Of a DNA stretch of 37,368 nt, positions 17,301-25,386 are shown in pieces (the stretch's first letter is position 1; each line of letters starts with the position of its first letter). The translations under genes were made by a program, and so were the position numbers. Source of the stretch: Nostoc sp. NMS2. Lineage in GTDB: Bacteria > Cyanobacteriota > Cyanobacteriia > Cyanobacteriales > Nostocaceae. The stretch covers positions 1 to 37,368 of the forward strand of contig NZ_JABXKH010000045.1 in the NCBI RefSeq assembly GCF_017115105.1, read 5' to 3'. A model generated the notes under the pieces. The model did no database searches, was not told the origin of the DNA, and saw only the letters and a program-made list of their open reading frames with translations.

Positions 17301-20168
17301 TCAACCTATATTCAGATGGAAACCACAGAGAATACTGTGGATGAACTATCTCTTACAGAAACTTTAGATTCAGTCCCAGCACAGCCAGATGATTTGTTCG
17401 ACTCTTTCGATGAAAATCCGCAACTGCTGTTGGAAGATGTAGCTACATCAACCTATATTCAGATGGAAACCACAGAGAATACTGTGGATGAACTATCTCT
17501 TACAGAAACTTCTTTAGATATTAGTTTTGGTGAAACTTCAGATTCAGCCCAAACAAACTTAGAAATTTTAGTAACTGAGGAGAAAAATAATTTAGAAACT
17601 GCTTTTGAATTCCCAGAAAACACAGATTTGGAGGATACAGGACTGGGTTTTGAAAATGATTTATTGTTTACAGAAACTGTTCTATTAGAAGCAACCAACC
17701 AAGAAGAATTAGAAGAAAACGCGGCAACAATTGATTCGCAAGATGTCAATGACTTTACACAAACGATTATTCAGGAAGATGTAGAAACCGATTTATATGA
17801 TTTAGGAGAGACATCTGAATCTGTAACAGTGTCAGAGGAAGAAAATGCTATTGTTGCCTCAAGTGAAGAAGTGGTAACGACAGAAACCGTTGAAGTAGTT
17901 GCTCCAGAAGATGATTTTGCGGACTTGGAAGCATTACTAGGAGAAGAAATAGCACTTAACCCCAAAGCTACCTCAATACCAGATGTAGATTTTGCAGCCC
18001 TAGAAGAATTGCTCGGTACAGATAACAATAGCGATGTCTACGACGGGCTACGTCAACGCCAGCCCTTCAATACTCAACCAGTCTTGGCGAAAAATGACGT
18101 TCCATCACCAGGTATAGATGAATTTGGTGACTTGGAGAAGTTGCTGGCAGAAGCGGATCAAAAAATATCCCATTCACCAGCAGCAAAATCGAACACCAGC
18201 AAACCTCCCCGTCCCTCTACTCGCCGGGCTGCAAGATTTGAAGAAACGATGAAGGTTCCAGTTAAGCAACTGGACGATATGAGTAATTTAGTCGGGGAGT
18301 TGGTGGTAAATCGCAATACCTTAGAGCAAGATCATGAACGGCTAAGACAGTCATTAGATAACTTGCTGATTCAGGTACAACAACTCTCGGATGTGGGCGC
18401 AAGGATGCAAGAGTTGTACGAGCGATCGCTCCTAGAAGCCTCTCTATTAGCTGGACGCAAAAAGAAAGACTCCAGCTTACAAGCGCCTGATTCCAATGCC
18501 GACAGGGGTTTTAGCGAGTTAGAAATGGATCGTTTTACTCCCTTCCATACACTCTCACAGCAGATGATTGAGCGCATTGTGCGAGTCCGTGAGTCGGCTA
18601 GTGACATTGATTTTGTCACCGAAGAAACCGAGCGAGTCGCAAGGCAGTTCCGCCAAGTAACCACCCAGCTACAAGAGGGATTAACAAGAGCGCGGATGGT
18701 TCCTTTTGCCCAAACTATCGATCGCTGGCGGCGAGGAGTGCGCGACAACGCCATCAAGTGTGGCAAACAAGTAGAGTTGGTAATCGAAGGTGGCGATACC
18801 TTAATTGACAAGATGATTTTGGATCATCTGACCGATCCGTTAACTCACATGCTGAATAATGCGATCGCTCACGGTATTGAAACGCCAGAAGAACGACAAG
18901 GTGCTGGTAAACCACCTGTGGGAATCATTACTATCCGTGCCTTCCACCAAGGCAACCAAACGATTATTTCTGTAGGCGATGATGGCGCAGGTATCGATTC
19001 CGCAAAGGTTAAGGCTAAGGCGGTGAAGATTGGCATGATTACAGAAGCGCAAGCAAAAGCCATGTCTCGCCTAGAAGTCTACGATCTGCTGTTCCAGTCT
19101 GGTTTTACAATCAAAGACCAAGCAGATGAAATTTCTGGTCGTGGTGTAGGTATGGACGTAGTGCGTTCCGAGATTAGCGAAATTCGGGGGACAGTGAACA
19201 CCGATTCTGCGATCGGCAAGGGAACCACCTTCACTATTCGTCTACCACTGACTTTGAGTATTTGTAAAGCTCTTTGCTGCGTCTCCGATCGATCTAGAAT
19301 TGCTTTCCCGATGGACGGTGTAGAAGATACGCTGGATATCCCAGTGAAAAATATTCAGCACGATGCCAATGGACAATCATTTATTTCCTGGCGCGATACG
19401 GTGTTGCCATTCCGACCTCTGAAGGAACTTTTAACCTTCAATCGGCAAATCAGTCGCGGTAATGTCTATGGCGGTACGCGAGATGATGATATGGTTTCTG
19501 TGGTTGTGGTGCGATCGGCAAATACCATGATTGCTCTACAGATTGACCTGGTGTTAAGCGAACAAGAAATTGTAATTAAGCAATTTGAAGGGCCAGCACC
19601 TAAACCCATTGGTGTAGCTGGTGCTACTGTCTTGGGTGATGGTCGAATTATGCCTATTGCTGACGTGCTAGAAATCATTGACATCTTCCAAGGACGGATT
19701 TCTACACAAATAGGTGGCAATTCTTGGCAGCAGAAAGGGGTTCCCGCAGATACATCTCCTGCGAAGATTGATCCGACAGTGTTGATCGTGGATGACTCCA
19801 TTACAGTCCGAGAATTGCTATCCCTGACATTTAACAAAGCAGGTTATCGCGTAGAACAGGCGCGTGACGGACAGGAAGCTTGGGATAAACTCCGCTCCGG
19901 TCTGCCTTGCGATATCGTATTTTGCGACATCGAAATGCCCCGTTGCGATGGTCTGGAATTACTCTCTCGCATTCAGAAAGACTCTAACCTCAACCACCTA
20001 CCGATCGCTATGCTCACCTCGCGGGGTGCAGATAAGCACAGACAAATTGCCGCTCAACTCGGTGCTAGTGGCTACTTTACCAAGCCCTATCTCGAAGAAG
20101 CTCTCCTCGAAGCTGCGGCGCGGATGTTAAAAGGGGAAAAACTTGTTAGCACTACGAGTAATGTTTAA
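14400..20168 (+). CDS. hmpE: Hybrid CheA histidine kinase HmpE
   Basis: Central kinase of the hmp array, 1922 aa, several times longer than a canonical CheA. An Hpt domain (1-105) carries the phospho-accepting H49 in AAHSIKGG. A helical region (about 205-310) and a very long acidic, Ser/Thr-rich linker (about 320-1270) follow, the latter containing five copies of a 49-residue repeat (804 to about 1038). Next come the dimerisation helices (from about 1281, MKVPVKQLDDMSNLVGELV), the HATPase with N box LTHMLNNAIAHG (about 1477-1490), G1 VGDDGAGID and G2 GRGVGMDVV, a CheW-like domain (about 1625-1770) and a C-terminal receiver (1793-1910) with phospho-acceptor D1843. Every kinase motif is intact. 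A repeat-like stretch at 18031-18060 is also translated in frame. The hybrid form parallels PilL/PixL-type kinases of cyanobacterial phototaxis operons. Confidence 0.95.
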   Translation: MLPEQQQRILGYFIEEARDHLNTIEQGLLNLEGTLNDPEMISEVFRAAHSIKGGAAMLGLTSIQHTSHRLEDCFKVLKDNPVQIDQKLESLFLGVSDTLKSLLEHLSGPYGLSEDAANTLMSETEPVFQWLYQHLELLVEQGKSGVVSNSDATELHTTSVENVSTLTELFLRRDIPSLAEDTHQESPEISVSVAPQQVHLPVTAKEHNNWGEFQAQVLQTLREMLQLFKQTTTPSTRQNLQQSCYQLVQLGETWNLSKWCGLCQAAASAIGNPENTYLTLAKIVITEIKQAQELVLQGRETEIAISQQLEALLSLAEIELLEVTPDLFDEQSAALTESLTTSEPILSGNTEQLDLAQTTDELHLDKDTSDRPYIQQGTALNAATHTSFSFTTHDEAHPISNNLDPNGPEVGIAELNTLADLFEGETPELDETWHQEETLDIVATDDFGIDFSSTDAEDAHSDLSDLLSLDQVATTATTEDLSLLFGDNFLEKENSEPQHQQISATTPELSSINVLDINLDSSSEDLQEFIDIPSETNQLADVNQNDVVEDLLTLALDDDNEILPTDEVTQSETETFASVELSTNQPNSFDNLLSETKNANWVEEITPSDYIELPQETDLSSDNLFAEMEEEILLPTSESDIGDLFDISTVTTPEFSQSENDLSSFWNQESIEEQEEFNSLIEQNVERALEESLFATTDDIFADSQQSIPSARDSLGLEELDINFQPEEQLDLIFSSDSGNDLFDELAQSDSTISPVISNTSTPETPLFAQHLGEEILSPQQPDLDFAPEFTHQPPEISAELDSFGSFDENPQLLFEDVATSTYIQMETTENTVDELSLTETLDSVPAQPDELFGSFDENPQLLFEDVATSTYIQMETTENTVDELSLTETLDSVPAQPDELFGSFDENPQLLLEDVATSTYIQMETTENTVDELSLIETLDSVPAQPDELFGSFDENPQLLLEDVATSTYIQMETTENTVDELSLTETLDSVPAQPDDLFDSFDENPQLLLEDVATSTYIQMETTENTVDELSLTETSLDISFGETSDSAQTNLEILVTEEKNNLETAFEFPENTDLEDTGLGFENDLLFTETVLLEATNQEELEENAATIDSQDVNDFTQTIIQEDVETDLYDLGETSESVTVSEEENAIVASSEEVVTTETVEVVAPEDDFADLEALLGEEIALNPKATSIPDVDFAALEELLGTDNNSDVYDGLRQRQPFNTQPVLAKNDVPSPGIDEFGDLEKLLAEADQKISHSPAAKSNTSKPPRPSTRRAARFEETMKVPVKQLDDMSNLVGELVVNRNTLEQDHERLRQSLDNLLIQVQQLSDVGARMQELYERSLLEASLLAGRKKKDSSLQAPDSNADRGFSELEMDRFTPFHTLSQQMIERIVRVRESASDIDFVTEETERVARQFRQVTTQLQEGLTRARMVPFAQTIDRWRRGVRDNAIKCGKQVELVIEGGDTLIDKMILDHLTDPLTHMLNNAIAHGIETPEERQGAGKPPVGIITIRAFHQGNQTIISVGDDGAGIDSAKVKAKAVKIGMITEAQAKAMSRLEVYDLLFQSGFTIKDQADEISGRGVGMDVVRSEISEIRGTVNTDSAIGKGTTFTIRLPLTLSICKALCCVSDRSRIAFPMDGVEDTLDIPVKNIQHDANGQSFISWRDTVLPFRPLKELLTFNRQISRGNVYGGTRDDDMVSVVVVRSANTMIALQIDLVLSEQEIVIKQFEGPAPKPIGVAGATVLGDGRIMPIADVLEIIDIFQGRISTQIGGNSWQQKGVPADTSPAKIDPTVLIVDDSITVRELLSLTFNKAGYRVEQARDGQEAWDKLRSGLPCDIVFCDIEMPRCDGLELLSRIQKDSNLNHLPIAMLTSRGADKHRQIAAQLGASGYFTKPYLEEALLEAAARMLKGEKLVSTTSNV
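16809..17513 (+). repeat. 147-bp in-frame tandem repeat inside hmpE
   Basis: Units begin at 16809, 16956, 17103, 17250 and 17397, an exact 147-bp spacing. Four are full and the fifth is cut at about 117 bp. Each encodes FGSFDENPQLL followed by EDVATSTYIQMETTENT and DELSLTETLDSVPAQPDEL. Copies 1-2 share TTTGAAGATG where copies 3-5 share TTGGAAGATG, with few other differences, so the expansion is recent. Confidence 0.97.
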
Positions 20169-20251
20169 GTAGGTTGGCGCAATTAAAGCTAACTGGCAAG
20201 GGCTGTCATTGGTCATTTGTCATTGGTCATTTGTTCAATGCCCCATCTTAT

Positions 20252-20395
20252 ATCTTGCACCAAGCGACTGGAAGTCGCGGCTACACAGGCAAAACCCGCC
20301 TGCGCGGGTTGAAAACATTGATTTTGCGTTAGTCCGCGCAGGCGGACTTCGTTTGTATAGCCGCGATTTCTAATCGCTAGGGCTAGGTGCAAGAT
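20252..20395. mobile_element. MITE-like palindromic element
   Basis: 144 bp with perfect 10-bp terminal inverted repeats, ATCTTGCACC (20252-20261) and GGTGCAAGAT (20386-20395). Inside, the arms GCGACTGGAAGTCGCGGCTA and TAGCCGCGATTTCTAATCGC pair, as do CCGCCTGCGCGG and CCGCGCAGGCGG, so the whole element folds on itself. ATGCCCCAT occurs on both sides (20238-20246, 20403-20411) but could be a background heptamer repeat and not a target duplication. It has no coding capacity. Elements of this type are numerous in Nostoc-type genomes. Confidence 0.75.
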
Positions 20396-21238
20396 GTGAG
20401 CCATGCCCCATGCCAACTTCCAATAAAAAATAATTACTCAGTTTGAATAAATAATCGAAATATACTATACGTGCATTTTTTTTGGCAAAACCAAACTAAG
20501 ATAAAAATCTTTCCAAATTTCTGTGCTTTGGTTCCTACCACTTTTTGAGGAGAATCCCAAAATAGCTGAAAATATTGCCTAAATGGCAACATTGCTCTGC
20601 TGAGTTTAGGTACTGTCAGTGTTAAGTTGATCCATTCTGGATTCTACACTCAGACTTGTCTATCGGTTCCGTGAAGTTTGTATAAAGTACTATACTTAAT
20701 CTGGTTTTAGTACTAAATCTCAAATTTGCACTGTCATTTGCTTAACTTTATATATACGGAAGGAACAAATGTGGTATACCTAATGATTTGTCTATACCAA
20801 AATCTACGTTAGAAAGAGAACAGATTAAACATCTAAAAGAGATACTATAACGATGTAAAACTAAGTTATAGCTTTAAATAACACTGAATTTAACTGCACG
20901 TTGTCAGTAAAAACGAAATATGAAGCTTTTCTGTACTTGACTAGTGCTAGATTTAAGTTACTCTTAAAGCGGAATGCTTTATGTAAGAATCTACCCTGAC
21001 AGAAGTGTATAAAGATATAGTTAAATTTAGAAATTCTGTCCGAGATTTTTAATTTGCAAACTGAATAGTTTGATACGGCGCTCAAAATCCCGATCTACTA
21101 CCCTAAACAAGGTAGTCAATTAAGACTCAATATTATCTGTCTGGTAATTGTATTGAATAGTCTACAATACCAGTGGATGAGAAAATCTAAAGAAAATATA
21201 AAAGAAACTCAAATGACTGTGGTGTCTGGAGGACAAAA
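20396..21238. other. Long AT-rich intergenic stretch
   Basis: About 840 bp without a supportable gene on either strand. Open frames here are short and lack ribosome binding sites. It must contain the promoter of the DUF1815 gene. A TATACT-like box lies at about 20690 (GTATAAAGTACTATAC), but nothing ties it to a transcript. A small RNA cannot be excluded. Confidence 0.4.
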
Positions 21239-21583
21239 GTGTTTCTGAGACTAGCACATCAACATCGACAATTCGTCCAAGACTTGGTAATGAACCTGCA
21301 AGCCTTGGCGGTCGTATTAGAGCGGCGCGGGTATCCTGCTTCTTGTTATACCTGTGGCGACCAAATGAATAGTGCATCATTTATGGTTAGCTTGGGTGAT
21401 AACCACCTGATTCGGTTTTTGGTGTCCGATTACGGGATTACTTGGACAGAAATGCGGGATGACCGCGAATTAATGAAGCTAGAAGGCGCAGAGGCAATTA
21501 GCCAACTGGACGATCTAGCTGATCTTGTCAAGCAATCTATGCAAACCGATACAGACTCTAAAATTCTTGCCAAGAAATATTAA
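21239..21583 (+). CDS. DUF1815 family protein
   Basis: 114 aa cytoplasmic protein found, as far as I know, only in cyanobacteria; function unknown. It begins MFLRLAHQHRQFVQDLVMNL and contains a CYTCG cysteine pair and a DNHLIRFLVSDYGITWTEMR core, which is how I recognise the family. The start is GTG 21239, five bases after the Shine-Dalgarno GGAGGA (21228-21233), and no ATG suits the frame. Its neighbours are repeat-filled spacers, so it appears to be a single-gene transcript with an unusually long upstream region. Confidence 0.85.
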   Translation: MFLRLAHQHRQFVQDLVMNLQALAVVLERRGYPASCYTCGDQMNSASFMVSLGDNHLIRFLVSDYGITWTEMRDDRELMKLEGAEAISQLDDLADLVKQSMQTDTDSKILAKKY

Positions 21584-21693
21584 GGTTCCAAAGGTCGATC
21601 GCTTTCTTAGAAATCGATTATCGGTAATTGGTAATGGTGGCTTAGTTAGCGATCGCTCTTACCTGTTCTCTATGATCATTAAGTTATTGGCTC

Positions 21694-21719
21694 GTAGCTA
21701 GCCCCTACGTATTTTTTTG
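21694..21719 (+). terminator. Possible intrinsic terminator after the DUF1815 gene
   Basis: CGTAG (21694-21698) and CTACG (21706-21710) form a short stem followed at once by TATTTTTTT (21711-21719). It is 110 bp downstream of the DUF1815 stop. The stem is short, so this is tentative. Confidence 0.4.
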
Positions 21720-21863
21720 TATCTACCAAAGCCTCACAAGCCGAATTTTGAGCCTTTAGCTGAAAGTTAAAAACTGCTAATCACAATCAACATAATCTAG
21801 TAATTACTAATTCCTAATCAAAAGACAGGTTAAAAAAACCTACAACTATCAGGCAAGCAACCC

Positions 21864-22078
21864 GGGAGCATCCCAATTTTGCTAAAAGACACAGGATTGG
21901 TACAAAAACCCTGTACAAACCTCTTTCCTTGGCGTACTTGGCGTACTTGGTGAACCAGCGCTGTAGGCGGGTTTCCCACCGTAAGCGACTGGTGAACCCG
22001 AAGGGCGGTTCGTTATTTCATTATTGGCCTAAGCCAAAATCCCGTATAAAAATAAACTTGCACATTTGGGATGCTCCC
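21864..22078. mobile_element. Non-autonomous MITE with 8-bp target duplication
   Basis: 215-bp element with perfect 13-bp terminal inverted repeats, GGGAGCATCCCAA (21864-21876) and TTGGGATGCTCCC (22066-22078), and weaker pairing a few bases further in. It is flanked by exact direct repeats AGCAACCC at 21856-21863 and 22079-22086, the mark of a transposition event. It has no transposase coding capacity. The interior contains the tandem CTTGGCGTA motif. The parent IS family is not evident; an 8-bp duplication is seen with several families. Confidence 0.88.
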
Positions 22079-22103
22079 AGCAACCCTGTATTGTCTGGAG
22101 TTT

Positions 22104-22217
22104 AAATCGTATCCGCTCAATAAATCGGGGCGAACTACCAGTTCAGGAACGAGTTTACGTCATTTGAGCCTTGTCACTGAGCGATTTACTCCGGATTATT
22201 GAGCGGTTACTTTAAAT
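22104..22217. repeat. Imperfect inverted repeat next to the MITE
   Basis: CCGCTCAATAA (22113-22123) is exactly complementary to TTATTGAGCGG (22196-22206), and pairing extends imperfectly on both sides (GTTTAAATC against the CTTTAAATC side). It may be another small palindromic element or a folded RNA leader. Confidence 0.5.
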
Positions 22218-22317
22218 CTACTTACCATAACGCAATTATGAAAAACTCCACCCACGAGGGAATGAAGTTTTTGAGCATGGGGAAGAATTACCAATGCTTC
22301 ATGCCCTGTTTGGCCTA

Positions 22318-22372
22318 AGCGGCGGGGCGACTATCCCTCTCTATCCACAAGGGGATGGAGTTTCCCGCCGCT
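22318..22372. terminator. GC-rich hairpin downstream of the exported CHAT gene
   Basis: AGCGGCGGG (22318-22326) pairs with CCCGCCGCT (22364-22372). It lies about 90 bp beyond the stop of the minus-strand CHAT gene and could end its transcript. There is no T tract on the minus strand, so it may equally be an interspersed repeat. Confidence 0.4.
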
Positions 22373-22461
22373 TTCTATGAATTTTTAATGAATTTTCTGG
22401 CTGACACATTAGCCACAAGCTGAAAAAGCATCCTTTGGCAGAGGTGGGGAACGATCAACAC

Positions 22462-24531
22462 CTAAAGTCCATTGCCAATCAAAATAAAGGATGCCCAGTA
22501 GTACGGGTGACTAAAATCACTAACTGCGGCCACGGGTACATTGTGACTTTTTGCCTTCCAGTTTCCATTAATTAATGAGACTTGAGCTTGTCGTAAGGTT
22601 TCAGCTTTAGTCAACTTATTGGTGGAAAGTATACCATAAAAAGCACTCATAAGTGCTTGTGTACCACCATCATCCACAGACCACAGCGAGGCGATCGCGG
22701 CTCTTGCGCCAGTTTGTTGCATCTGATAGCCAAAGCCCAAAATTTCCTCCCCATTACCTAACTTACCTCCCAAGCCGGTTTCACAGGCGCTCAACACTAT
22801 CAAATCTACATGGGGAAGCGACCAAGTGGCAACATTTCTCAAGTTAACGCGATCGCCATTCCCGAATAAAATAAACGAATCTTCTGGTTTACCGACCACA
22901 AAGGCTGCATGAGTCGCTAAATGGACAATTGTATAATCATCCATTTGGGGTACAGCGACTTTGGGGCTAAAAGCAGCGTCTAAAAGCTTCGTAGTTTCAG
23001 GAAACGTAGAGGCTAAGTTTTCCACTTCCTGCGTTGCAAAGGGCAAACCAGTAAAAGCAACCTGTCGATTCCCAACTTTAATTTGATAATTACCTTTAGT
23101 AAAAGCACCAGCTAAAACCCGCAAAGTAGATTCTTGTGGAGTATTTAAGTTAGTCAGACTGGCAGATGTAATGTGATTTACACCCAAACGCTGCACTAAC
23201 CATTGTTTGCCATCATATAAAGCAGTTATAGGAATATAGCGTAACTGCTCATCTGGAGCGTAAATCAGAGTTTGTGTACCTGATTGCTTCAGGTCTTTTT
23301 CTATAGGTTTAATTAGCCAGTCATACAATTGACGTGCAGGTGCTTTGATATTTCGGCTGGGATTGATTAAAGCTTGGCGGAAAGCAGCAATTGTTTGATA
23401 GAGGTTTTCGCGTTTTACAGCAACGGTGCGATGAATTGGTGGGGATTCAGGAGTGACTAATACCAATTCCAAGCTATCTTTTAAAATCAGTGGGTAGAGG
23501 ATTGCAGATTTTTGAGGCAATCTCGCCAAATTATCCCGAAGTTCGTTGAGATTCTCCAAATCCAAATTTTGCCGCCTAGCTGTACGGCTAATTTGGTTTA
23601 TCTGTGTTTTCACTGAAGGACTATTGATAAATTCGTTAAATTTATCCAAAAGTTGCTGTTGATTTAAGACTAATCGCTCGATGCGTTGTTTCTGTTCGAG
23701 CGATCGCTCCTTGGGAGAAATTTTCCGTAGTGTTGTCAGTTCTTTACCCAACACAACAGCACTATCCAAAGTTTGATCCAACTTTTGTTTAATTGGTTTT
23801 TCTGTAGCGGCTATATTAATACCTTTGACAGTCCGTTGATTACCTGGCACAGTCTGGAGATATTCTTCTAGTTCTTCAACTTTGAGCAAATCCATTGTCC
23901 TTTGGGCTTCAGCAACACGTTCTTGTTTGAGCAATCGTTCACCCAAAATGCGATATGTCTGGCTAACAGTTATGCTGTAAGCATCTGGTTGTAGCGCACT
24001 CAGTGCTGATGGATTCAAGCGAGCTTTTTCACGATTAATTAAGCAATGCTTGTAGAAAAAAATTGCTAACTCTGGTTGATTTTGGATATCAAATAAGTAA
24101 CCTATGTTACTGTAGGTTTTGCCAAGTCGAACAAGATCCCCAAGTTCTCTATTAATTAATAGGGCTTGCTGATAGGATTGAAGTGCTTCAGGATACTTTC
24201 TTTGACTTTGGTAGATTCTGCCGATGTTATTGAATGTTACCGCTTCCCAAGAGCGCTCTCCATATTCTCTAGTAATGGCTAATGCTTTTTGTAATCTCTG
24301 CAACGCTTCTTGCGATTGACCTTGGCGAGATTCTTTGATAGCTTCTTTATTGAGCCTTTCAATGTCTAAAAGCTGATTATTCTGGGGTAAAGCTTGAGCT
24401 TTTTCTCCAGAGTTGTATTTCAACCTTATATTTGTGCTTACCTGGTTATTGTCTGGATACACCATCCCAAAACCTAGTAAACTAAGTAGAGTTAAAGTAA
24501 TAAGACTAACATACCGGAGATTAGGCTGCAT
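22462..24531 (-). CDS. Exported TPR-CHAT domain protein
   Basis: 689 aa. Residues 1-25 form a hydrophobic N-terminal segment (LRYVSLITLTLLSLLGFGMV), a signal peptide or anchor, so the protein is probably periplasmic or membrane-attached. TPR helices occupy about 50-180 (EAVTFNNIGRIYQSQRKYPE), then a long helical region with EKQ-rich segments. The C-terminal CHAT domain (about 345-689) has the full dyad, H541 in VHLATHAAF and C583 in VLSACETG, and ends in SHPYYWASFILIGNG, the usual CHAT terminus. Such TPR-CHAT proteins are very numerous in filamentous cyanobacteria; substrates are unknown. The ATG at 24531 is clear. It is divergent from the thioesterase gene across about 110 bp. Unlike the CHAT protein near 4.4 kb, it has no NTPase domain and no small partner gene. 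Confidence 0.93.
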   Translation of the reverse strand: MQPNLRYVSLITLTLLSLLGFGMVYPDNNQVSTNIRLKYNSGEKAQALPQNNQLLDIERLNKEAIKESRQGQSQEALQRLQKALAITREYGERSWEAVTFNNIGRIYQSQRKYPEALQSYQQALLINRELGDLVRLGKTYSNIGYLFDIQNQPELAIFFYKHCLINREKARLNPSALSALQPDAYSITVSQTYRILGERLLKQERVAEAQRTMDLLKVEELEEYLQTVPGNQRTVKGINIAATEKPIKQKLDQTLDSAVVLGKELTTLRKISPKERSLEQKQRIERLVLNQQQLLDKFNEFINSPSVKTQINQISRTARRQNLDLENLNELRDNLARLPQKSAILYPLILKDSLELVLVTPESPPIHRTVAVKRENLYQTIAAFRQALINPSRNIKAPARQLYDWLIKPIEKDLKQSGTQTLIYAPDEQLRYIPITALYDGKQWLVQRLGVNHITSASLTNLNTPQESTLRVLAGAFTKGNYQIKVGNRQVAFTGLPFATQEVENLASTFPETTKLLDAAFSPKVAVPQMDDYTIVHLATHAAFVVGKPEDSFILFGNGDRVNLRNVATWSLPHVDLIVLSACETGLGGKLGNGEEILGFGYQMQQTGARAAIASLWSVDDGGTQALMSAFYGILSTNKLTKAETLRQAQVSLINGNWKAKSHNVPVAAVSDFSHPYYWASFILIGNGL

Positions 24532-24640
24532 AACAAAACACTCCCCATACTCGGAAGTGTAAATATTAAATCAATAAGTTATGGAACGCAATTAATTTTT
24601 ATGCTATTCCATCTTTGAAAAATTTATAGGTGTTTAAAAA

Positions 24641-25147
24641 ATGAAAATGTCACAAGAAAAACCCAGCCAACCAAAATTACCACCCACCACTGCCCTTGAC
24701 AATCCATCAAGTCATGAATTTGGGAATTGGTTTGAATATCCTGTGAGAGTGCAACCCCACCACACTGACTATGCAGGTGTTGTCTGGCACGGTTCTTATG
24801 TAGCTTGGATGGAAGAAGCGCGGATTGAATGCTTGCGATCTATAGGGATTGAATTTGCTGATTTAGTCGCTATAGGTTGCGATTTACTAGTTGTAGAAAT
24901 GTCGTTGCGTTATCATCGTTCAATTCAATTGGGTATGGCAGTGGTAGTAAAAACGCGCATGGCTGAGGTAACTGGTGTCCGAATTAATTGGGATTATGCC
25001 ATTGTCTCAACCGATGGACAACAATTGTATGTTACTGCCAAGGTGACTTTAGTCGCTTTAGACAGCGAAAGAGGCAAGATTATGCGTCAGTTGCCGCCGA
25101 GTTTTAAGGATGCATTAGCCAAGATTTCAGCATTAAATAATGATTGA
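24641..25147 (+). CDS. Acyl-CoA thioesterase of the 4HBT/YbgC hotdog family
   Basis: 168 aa. After about 30 poorly conserved residues comes a single hotdog domain with the 4HBT signature: VQPHHTDYAGVVWHGSYVAW, whose Asp is the expected catalytic residue, then MEEARIECLRSIGI and the strand LRYHRSIQLGM. These enzymes hydrolyse acyl-CoA or aryl-CoA thioesters in the cytoplasm. In cyanobacteria one family member makes 1,4-dihydroxy-2-naphthoate for phylloquinone, but sequence alone does not show whether this is that enzyme. The first ATG (24641) is used; an ATG two codons later (MSQEKP) is equally possible. Confidence 0.85.
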   Translation: MKMSQEKPSQPKLPPTTALDNPSSHEFGNWFEYPVRVQPHHTDYAGVVWHGSYVAWMEEARIECLRSIGIEFADLVAIGCDLLVVEMSLRYHRSIQLGMAVVVKTRMAEVTGVRINWDYAIVSTDGQQLYVTAKVTLVALDSERGKIMRQLPPSFKDALAKISALNND

Positions 25148-25188
25148 CCAAAAAAATAATTCTGAATTTTGCATTCACAATTCATTTT

Positions 25189-25386
25189 TCACTTGCCGAT
25201 TTGGATCTGCGAGAGAGTTTGAGCAAACTGCGTTATATGATTCCAAATATCTTGCGGAGTAACGCCAAAACCGATGTTTAATAAAACAAGGATTGCCGCT
25301 ATAGTTAATGCACTACTAACGGTTGCCTTTAGCAACTTCCATAATATTATGAAGACAATCCAAGCTACAATCAACGTAGCAATCAT
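25189..25386 (-). CDS. Small membrane protein of unknown function
   Basis: 65 aa from ATG 25386. Residues 1-40 are strongly hydrophobic (MIATLIVAWIVFIILWKLLK then ALTIAAILVLLNIGFGV), giving one or two membrane helices. A short soluble tail, TPQDIWNHITQFAQTL, follows. I do not recognise a named family, although the TPQD-x-W motif after a helix pair is reminiscent of conserved small cyanobacterial membrane proteins. It converges with the thioesterase gene with a 41-bp gap. Confidence 0.6.
   Translation of the reverse strand: MIATLIVAWIVFIILWKLLKATVSSALTIAAILVLLNIGFGVTPQDIWNHITQFAQTLSQIQIGK

Noticed and set aside
20213..20416. 67-codon minus-strand frame after hmpE
   Set aside because: It lies wholly across the palindromic element and its flanking heptamers; no conserved protein features.
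20680..20700. NtcA-like palindrome around GTATAAAGTACTATAC
   Set aside because: The spacing between GTA and TAC does not fit GTA-N8-TAC.
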